This document shows positions 1 through 7,273 of a DNA stretch of 64,000 nt, one piece after another. The position numbers and the translations under genes are program-made. Position 1 is the first letter of the stretch, and every line of letters starts with the position of its first letter. The notes below the pieces were generated by a model. The model made no database searches and was not told the origin of the DNA. It saw nothing but the letters and a program-made list of their open reading frames with translations. Source of the DNA: Streptosporangium subroseum (GTDB lineage: Bacteria > Actinomycetota > Actinomycetes > Streptosporangiales > Streptosporangiaceae); NCBI RefSeq assembly GCF_900188345.1, contig NZ_FZOD01000044.1, positions 1 to 64,000 of the forward strand, written 5' to 3'.

Positions 1-350
1 TCCGTCTTCAGCTCGGACACATCCGTCTTAAGGCCGGCGACATCCGTCTTCAGGACGGACACGTCCGCCCTGACCTCATTGAGCCCGATCTTGAGCTCGG
101 AGACGTCCGTCTTGAGCACGGACACATCCGCCCTGACCTCATTGAGCCCGATCTTGAGCTCGGAGACGTCCGTCTTGAGCACGGACACATCCGCCCTGAC
201 CTCATTGAGACCGACCTTGAGCTCGGAGACGTCTGCCTTGACCTCTTTGAGGTCTTCCTTGGTGGCGAGGGTGTCCATCCTCACCATGATCTGCTCGAAC
301 ATGGGCGCGACGTACTCCCTGATCTCCGCGCGAACCAGCTCTGACAACAC
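1..350 (-). CDS. Heptad-repeat coiled-coil protein (partial, C-terminus off window)
   Basis: The minus strand is open from a GTG at 350 to the window edge, with an AGAGGA-like ribosome site just upstream. The product begins VLSELVRAEIREYVAPMFEQ and then becomes a heptad ladder of the type KTDVSELKIGLNEVRADVSVL. The unit is 21 residues (63 bp) and two copies are nearly identical in DNA at about 73-199. Leucine/valine spacing predicts a long parallel coiled coil. The stop codon and any C-terminal domain lie outside the window. I do not recognise a named family. Function is unknown; a scaffold or filament-forming role is only a guess from the coiled coil. Confidence 0.75.
   Translation of the reverse strand, partial: MLSELVRAEIREYVAPMFEQIMVRMDTLATKEDLKEVKADVSELKVGLNEVRADVSVLKTDVSELKIGLNEVRADVSVLKTDVSELKIGLNEVRADVSVLKTDVAGLKTDVSELKT
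73..199. repeat. 63-bp tandem DNA repeat inside coiled-coil gene
   Basis: Two adjacent 63-bp units, starting with cctcattgagcccgatcttg on the plus strand, are almost identical. Degenerate units lie on both sides (1-72 and 200-260). Each unit is exactly three heptads, so unit loss or gain keeps the frame and the coiled-coil phase. Confidence 0.85.
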
Positions 351-530
351 GCATCCTCTTTTCAGAGAAAGTACTCGGACGCCGGTGGAGGGGGCCGGAG
401 GTGGTCGCGGGCCAGACGACTTCAAGGATCGTAACGCTTGGAATGCGCACGATCACCGATTGGATATGAAAGGTTAAACACCGTCGCGACCCGGTGCGAC
501 AGGAGTATCACGGAGAGTTGCAATCCTCAT

Positions 531-542
531 ACCACCGGTGGT
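531..542. promoter_or_regulatory. 12-bp perfect palindrome before hypothetical gene
   Basis: ACCACCGGTGGT is a perfect palindrome ending 8 bp before the GTG at 551. It lies in the divergent region between the coiled-coil gene (start 350) and the membrane-anchored protein gene. It could be an operator or part of the translation start region. No cognate regulator is adjacent. Confidence 0.3.
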
Positions 543-550
543 GATCTCAC

Positions 551-1114
551 GTGTTCGTGCTCGGTATCTCATGGCTGATCCTGACCCCTCTGTGCCTGTG
601 GAATCTGTTCAGAGGCGGGACGCTGATCCGGCTGACGAGCGTCATGGTGCTGGTCTCGCTGGAGGCGGCCACGGTCTGGGCCAGTTCGTCCGCCCAGCCC
701 CCCGAGCCGACTCCGGTCGCCGCGTCCCCGTTCCTTGCGGCTCCTGCGGCTCCTGCGGCTCCTGCGACGAAAGGTATCCGGCAGGCGGCGTCCTGCCCCA
801 CCCGGCTGCCCGCCCCTGAGCGGGCGCGATTGGCCCGGCACCATGGCACCCTGCGCAGCATGACGTTGTTCTGGGCGGCCAGGACGGACGAGTGTGGCAC
901 GGCGACCGTCGTCCTGCGCCACGGGAAGCGTGCGATCAAGGTCTGGATGCACGAGGGAGACATGAAACGCAGGCCCACCGGCGCCAGGACGCTCCCGGTG
1001 AGCGTGGCGGACGGGGTGGCCTCCATGAAGGTGCCCCTCGCACCGCCACTGCCCGACACGGGGGCGCTCAGGGCGATCGACGGCCGGAGCGGCAGGCCGA
1101 TCGCCCTGCGTTGA
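551..1114 (+). CDS. Membrane-anchored or secreted hypothetical protein
   Basis: A 187-residue product starting with GTG. The first ~45 residues contain two hydrophobic stretches (FVLGISWLILTPLCLW and a second ending TVWASSSA) that could be a signal or anchor. An Ala/Pro linker follows (about 48-75), then a domain with two cysteines (SCPTR near 81 and DECGTA near 113). The end is Arg-rich. No strong ribosome site is visible, so the start is uncertain. I recognise no family. Exposure outside the membrane is inferred from the topology. Confidence 0.55.
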   Translation: MFVLGISWLILTPLCLWNLFRGGTLIRLTSVMVLVSLEAATVWASSSAQPPEPTPVAASPFLAAPAAPAAPATKGIRQAASCPTRLPAPERARLARHHGTLRSMTLFWAARTDECGTATVVLRHGKRAIKVWMHEGDMKRRPTGARTLPVSVADGVASMKVPLAPPLPDTGALRAIDGRSGRPIALR

Positions 1115-1131
1115 GCAGGTCACATCCCTGA

Positions 1132-1225
1132 TGGGACCGCTGAGGTGACTCCTGGTGGGACCGCGCTGGGTGGCCCGTTGAGGCCCGCCGGGTGACTCCT
1201 AGTGGGACCGCTGGGTGGCCCATTG
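1132..1225. repeat. Duplicated 3' end of the helicase gene
   Basis: The last codons and stop region of the minus-strand helicase gene (1192-1225) recur imperfectly at 1145-1180 just downstream of its stop. A shorter third piece sharing TGGGACCGC lies at 1132-1140. The copies share GTGACTCCTnGTGGGACCGC. This looks like a small tandem duplication that moved or preserved the stop codon. Confidence 0.65.
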
Positions 1226-2950
1226 GCGGATCTTGCCGATCCGCTCCTGGATTTGCTCGGCGGAGGCCTGCGCGATGGCCGGGCCGCCGCAGGCCCGGCG
1301 GAGCTCGGCGTGGATGACGCCGTGAGGCTGTCCGGTGCGGTGGTTCCAGGCGCCGACCAGGCCGTTGAGCTCCTTGCGAAGGTTGGCGATGAGCTCATGC
1401 GGAGCGATCTGGGGCTCTTTGGGCTCGGGCTTGTTCCGCTTGGCCTTGAGCTGGTCGGACTGGCGCTTGCTCAGCAGGGTCCGCACCTGGTCGGGCTCCA
1501 GCAGCCCGGGGAGTCCGAGGAAATCCTCCTCCTCGGGAGAGCCGGTCTCGGCGGCGCTGCCGAACTCGCCGCCGTCGAAGAGCACCCGGTCGAAGGTGGC
1601 GACCGCCTCCAGGGTCTCGAACGGCAGCTCGTCACCCAGGACATCCGGATTGTCCTTCTGGCGCTGGGCGTCTTCGAGGAGGAGGTCGTCGAGCCCCTCC
1701 TCGGGCAGCTTGCGGTCGAGCACGTGGTCGCGCTCGGTCTCCATCTCCCCTGCCAGCCCCATCAGGGTCGGCACCGAGGGCAGGAACACCGAGGCGAACT
1801 CCCCTCGCTTGCGCGCGCGGACGAAACGGCCGACGGCCTGCGCGAAGAACAGCGGGGTCGAGATGCTCGTGGCGTAGACGCCGACGGCCAGGCGCGGGAT
1901 GTCGACGCCCTCGGACACCATCCTGACCGCGACCATCCAGCGGTCCGGGGCGTCGGCGAACTGCTTGATCTTCTTTGACGCCTCCGGATCGTCGGAGAGC
2001 ACGACGGTGGCGCCCTCTCCGGTGATCGCCCGGATGTGCTTGGCGTAGGCGCGGGCGGTCTCGTGGTCGGTGGCGATGACCAGGGCGCCCGCGTCGGGAA
2101 CGCCCCTGCGGACCTCGGTCAGCCGCCTGTCCGCCGCCGTGAGCACCTGCCGGATCCAGTCGCCCTTCGGGTCGAGCGCGGCCTTCCACGCCTGGCCGAG
2201 CTGGTCCTTGGTCAGCGGGGTGCCGAGGGTCGCGGCGATCTCGTCGCCCGCGCGGGTCCGCCAGCGCATCTCACCCGCGTAGGCGAGGAAGATGACCGGC
2301 CGGACGACGCCGTCGGCGAGGGCGGGGCCGTATCCGTAGGAGTAGTCGGAGACGCTGCGGCGGACGCCGTCGCCGTCTTCCGCATAGGTGACGAACGGGA
2401 TCGGGTTGACGTCGGACCGAAAGGGGGTGCCGGTCAGCGCGAGACGCCGCGCGGCGGGCTCGAACGCGTCACGCACGCCGTCGCCCCAGGACTTCGCGTC
2501 GCCGGCGTGGTGAACCTCGTCGAAGATCACGAGAGTCTTGCGGGCCTCGGTCCGGGCGCGGTGCAGGGCGGGGTGCATGGAGACCTGGGCGTAGGTGATG
2601 GCCACCCCGACGTAGTCACGGGAGGTCGTGCCCTGGCTGTTCTTGAACTCGGGATCGATGGCGATGCCGACCCTGGCCGCGGCATCCGCCCACTGCTGCT
2701 TCAGGTGCTCCGTTGGTGTGACGATGGTCACGGACCGGATGATCCCCCGCGCCAGAAGATCGCTGACGATGCGGAGCGCGAAGGTCGTCTTGCCCGCGCC
2801 CGGCGTGGCGACCGCGAGAAAGTCTCGCGGCTCACGGCTGGAGTACAGGTCAAATGCCTCCTGCTGCCATGCGCGAAGCTTCGGCGCGGTGCCCCAGGCG
2901 GCACGGTCCGGATATGAGGGCGACAGATGGGATGCGGCGAAAGTGCTCAC
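1199..2950 (-). CDS. DEAD/DEAH-box superfamily II helicase
   Basis: A 583-residue ATP-dependent nucleic-acid helicase or translocase starting with GTG. Walker A is TPGAGKTT (49-56), the DEVHH box starts at 144, motif III is TGTPFRS (173-179), motif V SEGVDIP (346-352) and motif VI QAVGRFVRAR (371-380), so both RecA-like lobes are complete. The layout resembles the XPB/type III restriction Res-like helicases common in actinobacteria. The acidic C-terminal third has no motif I recognise. No methylase or restriction partner is adjacent, so a housekeeping repair or RNA role is likelier than restriction, but the substrate cannot be told from sequence. Confidence 0.9.
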   Translation of the reverse strand: MSTFAASHLSPSYPDRAAWGTAPKLRAWQQEAFDLYSSREPRDFLAVATPGAGKTTFALRIVSDLLARGIIRSVTIVTPTEHLKQQWADAAARVGIAIDPEFKNSQGTTSRDYVGVAITYAQVSMHPALHRARTEARKTLVIFDEVHHAGDAKSWGDGVRDAFEPAARRLALTGTPFRSDVNPIPFVTYAEDGDGVRRSVSDYSYGYGPALADGVVRPVIFLAYAGEMRWRTRAGDEIAATLGTPLTKDQLGQAWKAALDPKGDWIRQVLTAADRRLTEVRRGVPDAGALVIATDHETARAYAKHIRAITGEGATVVLSDDPEASKKIKQFADAPDRWMVAVRMVSEGVDIPRLAVGVYATSISTPLFFAQAVGRFVRARKRGEFASVFLPSVPTLMGLAGEMETERDHVLDRKLPEEGLDDLLLEDAQRQKDNPDVLGDELPFETLEAVATFDRVLFDGGEFGSAAETGSPEEEDFLGLPGLLEPDQVRTLLSKRQSDQLKAKRNKPEPKEPQIAPHELIANLRKELNGLVGAWNHRTGQPHGVIHAELRRACGGPAIAQASAEQIQERIGKIRQWATQRSH

Positions 2951-3321
2951 AGTGTCATCAGCGTAATCGGCGTGACCGACAAGACGTGCCGATCCGCTGA
3001 GATCCTCGCCAAGGTCGCCTCCGCGTGCTACGGATTTTCAGACCTTGTACGGCTGGGCCCCCGGCACCCCTCGACGCCCTCGACGCCACGCCCTCGACGC
3101 CCTCGGCGACCCCGAACATTGCGGCGCCCCGGGCGTCTTCCGCCGACCCGGAACCTCCCCGCGCCCGCAGCACCTCCCGACGACCCCGGAAACGCTCCTC
3201 GGCAGCCGCTGACGGAGACGTGGCCCAAGTCCCGGCGCACGGCCGCCAGGACGCCTGCGGGCGCCGTGAGGACGCCGGTGTGAACCGTCCGCGAACGCCC
3301 CCGCCCGGCGGCCCGGCGCCG
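2951..3321. other. Intergenic region, low complexity
   Basis: About 370 bp between the helicase start and the next minus-strand gene's stop. Around 3060-3110 it holds short tandem ctcgacgcc/ctcggcgac-type units and is otherwise GC-rich. Overlapping open frames on both strands lack a family resemblance or a good ribosome site. I see no supported gene. The promoter of the helicase gene must lie at its left end. Confidence 0.5.
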
Positions 3322-4077
3322 TCAGCGAATTCCTATGACCACCAGATCGAGTGCGGCCCGCAACCTGAGGTCGTCCGGCTGGGCCACGGCGACCACGACG
3401 ACCGGGCGTCCTCCGGAACCCGTGAGAAATACCACATTGAGGTAGGCGGGCCGATTGACCACGTCTCGATACACCGCGCGCAGGGAGCGGCTGTGGCCGG
3501 TCCGCCCGCCCACCGTGATCGGCTGGTCGTCCAGGACCTCCACCTCGTCGCCGTGGAGCAGCAGCCGCGCATACAGCTCGCTGAGCTCGACCGTCGCCTT
3601 GCGCACATCGGCCACCGGCTCTCCCGGCCTGACCATCACCGTCGCCGTCCCGCCGTTGCCCGCCGCCGAGGTGAACGCGGTGACCGGCGGAACCGTCCCC
3701 GCGAGCCAGCCGTCGGGCAGCGGGTAGCTCACGCCCGCGGCCGTGTCGATCACCCTGCCGGCCGGGGAGGAGGGAGAGGGCAGGACCCGCAGCACCAGGA
3801 CGACCGCTCCGGCGACGATCCCCCCGCAGACCGCCAGGGCGAGCGACGCGAGCAGGACGCGCCGCATGCGGTTGCCGGTCCGGCGCGGCGGCGGAGGCAC
3901 GGGCATGCCGTACCAGCGGGCCGAGGGCGGAAGGTCGTCCCCGGGCTCGGGTATCCGGGGAGGCCAGGACATGCCGGACCGGTTTCCCGCCTGAGCGGAC
4001 TCCTCCGGCGATCGCTGCCACTCGTCGCTCCGCCCGGAATCATCCGGTGGGCGTGCCCGGCGAGGTCGTTCGTGCAC
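3322..4077 (-). CDS. Single-pass membrane protein with extracytoplasmic domain
   Basis: A 251-residue product. Residues 1-70 are hydrophilic and Pro/Arg-rich. One strong membrane segment follows at about 73-97 (LLASLALAVCGGIVAGAVVL). The remaining ~150 residues start with a VSYPLPDGWLAG segment and contain repeated beta-rich hydrophobic stretches. The orientation (basic residues before the helix) puts the C-terminal domain outside. The Pro-rich cytoplasmic N-terminus plus one helix and an extracellular domain is common among actinobacterial lipoprotein-like or sensor proteins. No name can be given. Confidence 0.75.
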   Translation of the reverse strand: MHERPRRARPPDDSGRSDEWQRSPEESAQAGNRSGMSWPPRIPEPGDDLPPSARWYGMPVPPPPRRTGNRMRRVLLASLALAVCGGIVAGAVVLVLRVLPSPSSPAGRVIDTAAGVSYPLPDGWLAGTVPPVTAFTSAAGNGGTATVMVRPGEPVADVRKATVELSELYARLLLHGDEVEVLDDQPITVGGRTGHSRSLRAVYRDVVNRPAYLNVVFLTGSGGRPVVVVAVAQPDDLRLRAALDLVVIGIR

Positions 4078-4174
4078 GACGCCTCCTCCCGGCGGTCACG
4101 GTCCTACCGTCCTACCATGCATGCCGGGGCGCGGTCCGGCTATGGGTGCTCGCCGTTATAGGAGGATCAATGAG

Positions 4175-5563
4175 TCAGGAGACGTCCCGCATGCGTCCGG
4201 CGACGGTCACTCCGAGCAGTCCTACGGCGGCCATCAGGACGACGATCGTGGTGTAGCCGGTGGCGATGTCGTCGTGGCCGATCAGGTTGACCAGGACCCC
4301 GCCGAAGCCGATCGTGAGCGCACTGCCCAGGGTGTCGACGACCTGCAGGGCCGCGGAGTTCGCGCCCTGCTCCGCGTCGGGCGACTGGAGCATCGCGGTC
4401 ACGTTGACGCTGGTGATGCCGATGCCCATGCCGAATCCTGCGACGACCCAGGCGGGCACGACGACCCATCCGGTGACCCCGGGAACGAGTGCGAGCGACG
4501 TCAGCAGAATTCCCGTGGTGACCGCCGTGGCGCCGAGCCGTACGAGCAGGGGCCGGTCGTAGACGCGACGGGTCTGCAGGTAGGAGCCGGCCGTCCAGCC
4601 CAGGGCGCCGAGGGTGAGCGCGATCCCCGCGTTCAGGACCGAGAAGTCCCGCTCCTCGGTGAGGAACAGCGGGATGAACGCGTTGACCCCGAAGAACGCC
4701 GCCGAGAGCACGCCGCGCATCATGACCGTGCTGGGCAGACCCCGGCCGAACCTGAGCGCCTTCGGGGGCAGCAGCCTCGGCAGGCCCACGGCCAGCGCGA
4801 CCAGTCCGGCGACGGTGGCGATCCCGCCGGACACCGGGGTGGTGTGCAGCCGGTCCACGCCGTACAGCAGCACCCCGGCACCGCCCGCCGTGGCCATCGC
4901 CGACAGGGTCATCGCCAGCGGCCGGGATCGGGGGCCCGTCCCGGGCTCGGGCGCCGGACCCTGCCCGGTGCGCAGTGCGGGCAGGAGCATCACCATGGCC
5001 GGGATCACCAGCGGCACGATGCCGTAGAAGACCCACCGCCAGCCGACCGTCTCGGCGATGAGTCCGCCGACGCCGGGCCCGATCAGGGCCGGGAGCACCC
5101 AGGCGGCCGACAGCGCGGCGAACACCTTGGGCCGGGCGGCCGGGACGTAGACACGGGCGATCATCACGTAGATCGCCACGATGACCGCACCGCCGCCCAG
5201 TCCCTGGACGGCGCGCGCCAGGATGAACAGTTCCTTGGACCCGGCCGCGCCGGCCAGCGCCATTCCGACCACGAACAGGCTCACGCCGAGGAGGAAGGGC
5301 AGGGCATGGCCTCGCCGGTCGGACCACAGTCCGGCGACGACGTTGGCGAGCAGACCGGCGATGAGAAAGGCGGAAAAGCTCATGCCGTACAGGTCGAGCG
5401 CGTTGAGGTCCTTGGATACGGCGGGCATCACAGCGCCGACGGACATGCCCTCGAAGGCGATCAGCGTGACGACGAGCAGTATGCCAAGGGACGCCGTACG
5501 GTATTCGGAACCGAAGATCCGCGGGGGGGTGTATGGAGCGTCAAGTGTCTTCGGTGCTGTCAC
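4175..5563 (-). CDS. MFS transporter
   Basis: A 462-residue multi-pass transporter with about 12-14 membrane helices. The MFS loop 2-3 signature is visible as GLWSDRRGHALPFLLG, and helix 5 has the antiporter-type GPGVGGLI pattern. This points to drug/proton antiport, but the substrate is unknown. The GTG start overlaps the stop of the upstream metalloprotease gene by 4 bp (GTGA), so translation is coupled. No local transcription regulator is adjacent. Confidence 0.9.
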   Translation of the reverse strand: MTAPKTLDAPYTPPRIFGSEYRTASLGILLVVTLIAFEGMSVGAVMPAVSKDLNALDLYGMSFSAFLIAGLLANVVAGLWSDRRGHALPFLLGVSLFVVGMALAGAAGSKELFILARAVQGLGGGAVIVAIYVMIARVYVPAARPKVFAALSAAWVLPALIGPGVGGLIAETVGWRWVFYGIVPLVIPAMVMLLPALRTGQGPAPEPGTGPRSRPLAMTLSAMATAGGAGVLLYGVDRLHTTPVSGGIATVAGLVALAVGLPRLLPPKALRFGRGLPSTVMMRGVLSAAFFGVNAFIPLFLTEERDFSVLNAGIALTLGALGWTAGSYLQTRRVYDRPLLVRLGATAVTTGILLTSLALVPGVTGWVVVPAWVVAGFGMGIGITSVNVTAMLQSPDAEQGANSAALQVVDTLGSALTIGFGGVLVNLIGHDDIATGYTTIVVLMAAVGLLGVTVAGRMRDVS

Positions 5564-6483
5564 CTGTCAAGGGTAATGTCCGTCTTCACGCTCCGGTAGG
5601 CGGCCCACGTCTCCTGCATCCTGAGCGCCTGGCCGGCGGTGAACTCCGACATGCAACGGTCGTCGGAGTAGTCCATGAAGTTGTGGATCGGGTCCGGCCC
5701 GCCGCCCTCGCAGGTGTCCTTGTCGATCACGCAGCCATCGGTGGCCTCTGCCTCGGGTGAGGTGTCGGCGATCCCGTCGCCCGGCGACGCGCAACCGTTC
5801 TCGAAGGTGTGCAGCAGCCCGAGCCAGTGGCCGATCTCGTGGACTCCCGTGAACCCGCGGTCGAAGCTGCGCAGCGATCCGCCGGGCAGGCTGCGCCAGT
5901 CGATGACCACGCCGTCGAGCATGGGCTCGGCCTTGTACCAGACCGGGTAGGTGGAGTAGCCGAGCACCAGCTGGCCGAGCTGGGCGATGTAGAGGTTGAG
6001 GGTCTCCGGACCGCCCTTGCGCATCCGCTTGATCGCCCGCTCGTTGGTGAGCGGGTCACGGAACCAGAGCGCGTTGGTGGTGTGGGTGAGCCCGTCGAGC
6101 CTGAACCGGATTCCGGTGTCCACCCCGCCGAAGTGTCCGGAGTAGGCGGCGTTGAGGGTGGCGATCTGGTCGCGCGCCGCGGTGTCCGACGCCCCCAGCA
6201 GGCCGTCGGTGATGATGTGCACCCAGGTGGGGACCGTGATGGGAATCCGGTGCCCGCTCGGTCTCGACCGGTGTGACCTCGAGTCGGCGAGCATCTCGGC
6301 GACCTCCGCCGGGGGCGGTGCATGCGGCTCGAACCCTCGTCCGGGGACCATGACCCGTGCGGCGCGGACACATCCATGCAGCTCTGACATACCGGACACA
6401 GCGGACGCCAAGGCTGGGGCGGGAGGAATGGCGCCCGCTGCGAGCAGGCATACCGAAATGACGGCGGTCGCACGCCGAACCAT
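5560..6483 (-). CDS. Secreted zinc metalloprotease, M43 (pappalysin) type
   Basis: A 307-residue protein with a Sec-type signal peptide (charged MVRR, then hydrophobic to about 28, ending PALASA). The zinc and catalytic site is HEIGHWLGLLH (215-225), followed by a Met-turn in NFMDYSDD (268-275), the metzincin layout of the M43 cytophagalysin/pappalysin family. Several cysteines between 231 and 278 probably pair. It should act outside the cell on protein substrates. It forms a coupled pair with the MFS gene, suggesting a linked export or uptake role, which is inference. Confidence 0.9.
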   Translation of the reverse strand: MVRRATAVISVCLLAAGAIPPAPALASAVSGMSELHGCVRAARVMVPGRGFEPHAPPPAEVAEMLADSRSHRSRPSGHRIPITVPTWVHIITDGLLGASDTAARDQIATLNAAYSGHFGGVDTGIRFRLDGLTHTTNALWFRDPLTNERAIKRMRKGGPETLNLYIAQLGQLVLGYSTYPVWYKAEPMLDGVVIDWRSLPGGSLRSFDRGFTGVHEIGHWLGLLHTFENGCASPGDGIADTSPEAEATDGCVIDKDTCEGGGPDPIHNFMDYSDDRCMSEFTAGQALRMQETWAAYRSVKTDITLDR

Positions 6484-6552
6484 GAATTCCCCCGAGAAAT
6501 CACATCCATCGACCGGTTGCCGCTCCCCAGCGACACCCAGACCTTGACCTCC

Positions 6553-6574
6553 TCTCCGGTGTGAATGCCGGAGA
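6553..6574. promoter_or_regulatory. Stem-loop upstream of protease gene
   Basis: TCTCCGG and CCGGAGA form a 7-bp stem around an 8-nt loop (TGTGAATG). It lies about 70 bp upstream of the metalloprotease start and closely resembles the hairpin at 6821-6840. Confidence 0.4.
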
Positions 6575-6820
6575 TGCTTCCCGTCGCACCGGGCGCGGGG
6601 GTTCGCGCTTCACAGCCCTGCCCGACGGCAAGGCTCCACGCGCTGTCACCGCCGATCCAGCGGCCTCGCTGTACCAATGAAACGCGATCTCACTTGGCGA
6701 CTTGGTTTTCGTGCGCCCGTTTGACCGGGACGAACATTACCCTGTGAGATCACTTCGCTTCAAGGAGTTGCGTCGAAAGCACGATCGTGTCCTGAAGAGC
6801 ACTCTCATGCGGGCTCTCAC

Positions 6821-6840
6821 CTCCGGTGTGAAACCCGGAG
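6821..6840. terminator. Stem-loop downstream of DUF3039 gene
   Basis: CTCCGG and CCGGAG form a 6-bp stem around TGTGAAAC, 53 bp past the DUF3039 stop on the minus strand. There is no T-run, as is usual for actinobacterial terminators, so the call rests on position. Confidence 0.4.
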
Positions 6841-6893
6841 TGTCGGCCCGCATCTCGGTGACTTCATCGGTGGCGATCACCCATGAACAAAGC

Positions 6894-7148
6894 TCATTCC
6901 TTGTTGTCTTCGCCCTTGGGCAACCCTCCGTAGATCTCCTTGCACTCGGGGCAGACCGGAAACTTCTGCGGATCGCGGTTGGGCACCCAGACCTTGCCGC
7001 AGAGCGCGCGCACCGGAGTGCCGCTGAACGCGCTCTCCATGATCTTGTTCTTCTCGACGTAGTGGGCGAACCGCTCGTGATCGCCGTCGCCGTGCGACAG
7101 ATCCGGCCGGATGTCGCTCTCGGTCTCTGGGAGAATCTTCGTGCTCAT
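6894..7148 (-). CDS. DUF3039 family small zinc-ribbon-like protein
   Basis: An 84-residue product with the typical actinobacterial DUF3039 body: an N-terminal acidic segment, HYVEKNKIMESA, then a cysteine motif ALCGK and CPECKEIY near the C-terminus. The three visible cysteines plus a possible histidine suggest zinc binding. The family is conserved in actinobacteria without a known function. It stands alone here, between convergent or leftward genes with its own hairpin downstream. Confidence 0.85.
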   Translation of the reverse strand: MSTKILPETESDIRPDLSHGDGDHERFAHYVEKNKIMESAFSGTPVRALCGKVWVPNRDPQKFPVCPECKEIYGGLPKGEDNKE

Positions 7149-7215
7149 CCTGCCGATTTTAAGCCCCCGCCACCGCGGTTTCGGCGTCGGTACTCACCTG
7201 AATCGCGTGAGAGCG

Positions 7216-7256
7216 CCGCCGTCCCCGCGAAGGCCGGGCCTTCGCGGGGACGGCGG
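7216..7256. terminator. Strong 18-bp-stem terminator
   Basis: CCGCCGTCCCCGCGAAGG and its exact complement flank a 5-nt loop. The structure starts 18 bp after the MFS stop on the minus strand and should end that transcript before the DUF3039 promoter region. Confidence 0.85.
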
Positions 7257-7273
7257 TCGTACGGGGAGGGCCG

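Larger units (their letters stand above)
6484..6893. other. Intergenic region with two similar hairpins
   Basis: About 410 bp between the protease start and the DUF3039 stop, all transcribed leftwards if at all. It contains two related stem-loops with the pattern CTCCGG-TGTGAA-CCGGAG (6553-6574 and 6821-6840). The right one probably ends the DUF3039 transcript. The left one lies upstream of the protease gene and could be a leader structure. I find no supported coding sequence. Confidence 0.5.

Noticed and set aside
4121-5599. Long plus-strand open frame opposite the MFS gene
   Set aside because: It is antisense to a well-supported transporter, has no membrane pattern or family motif, and is an expected consequence of high GC at third codon positions.
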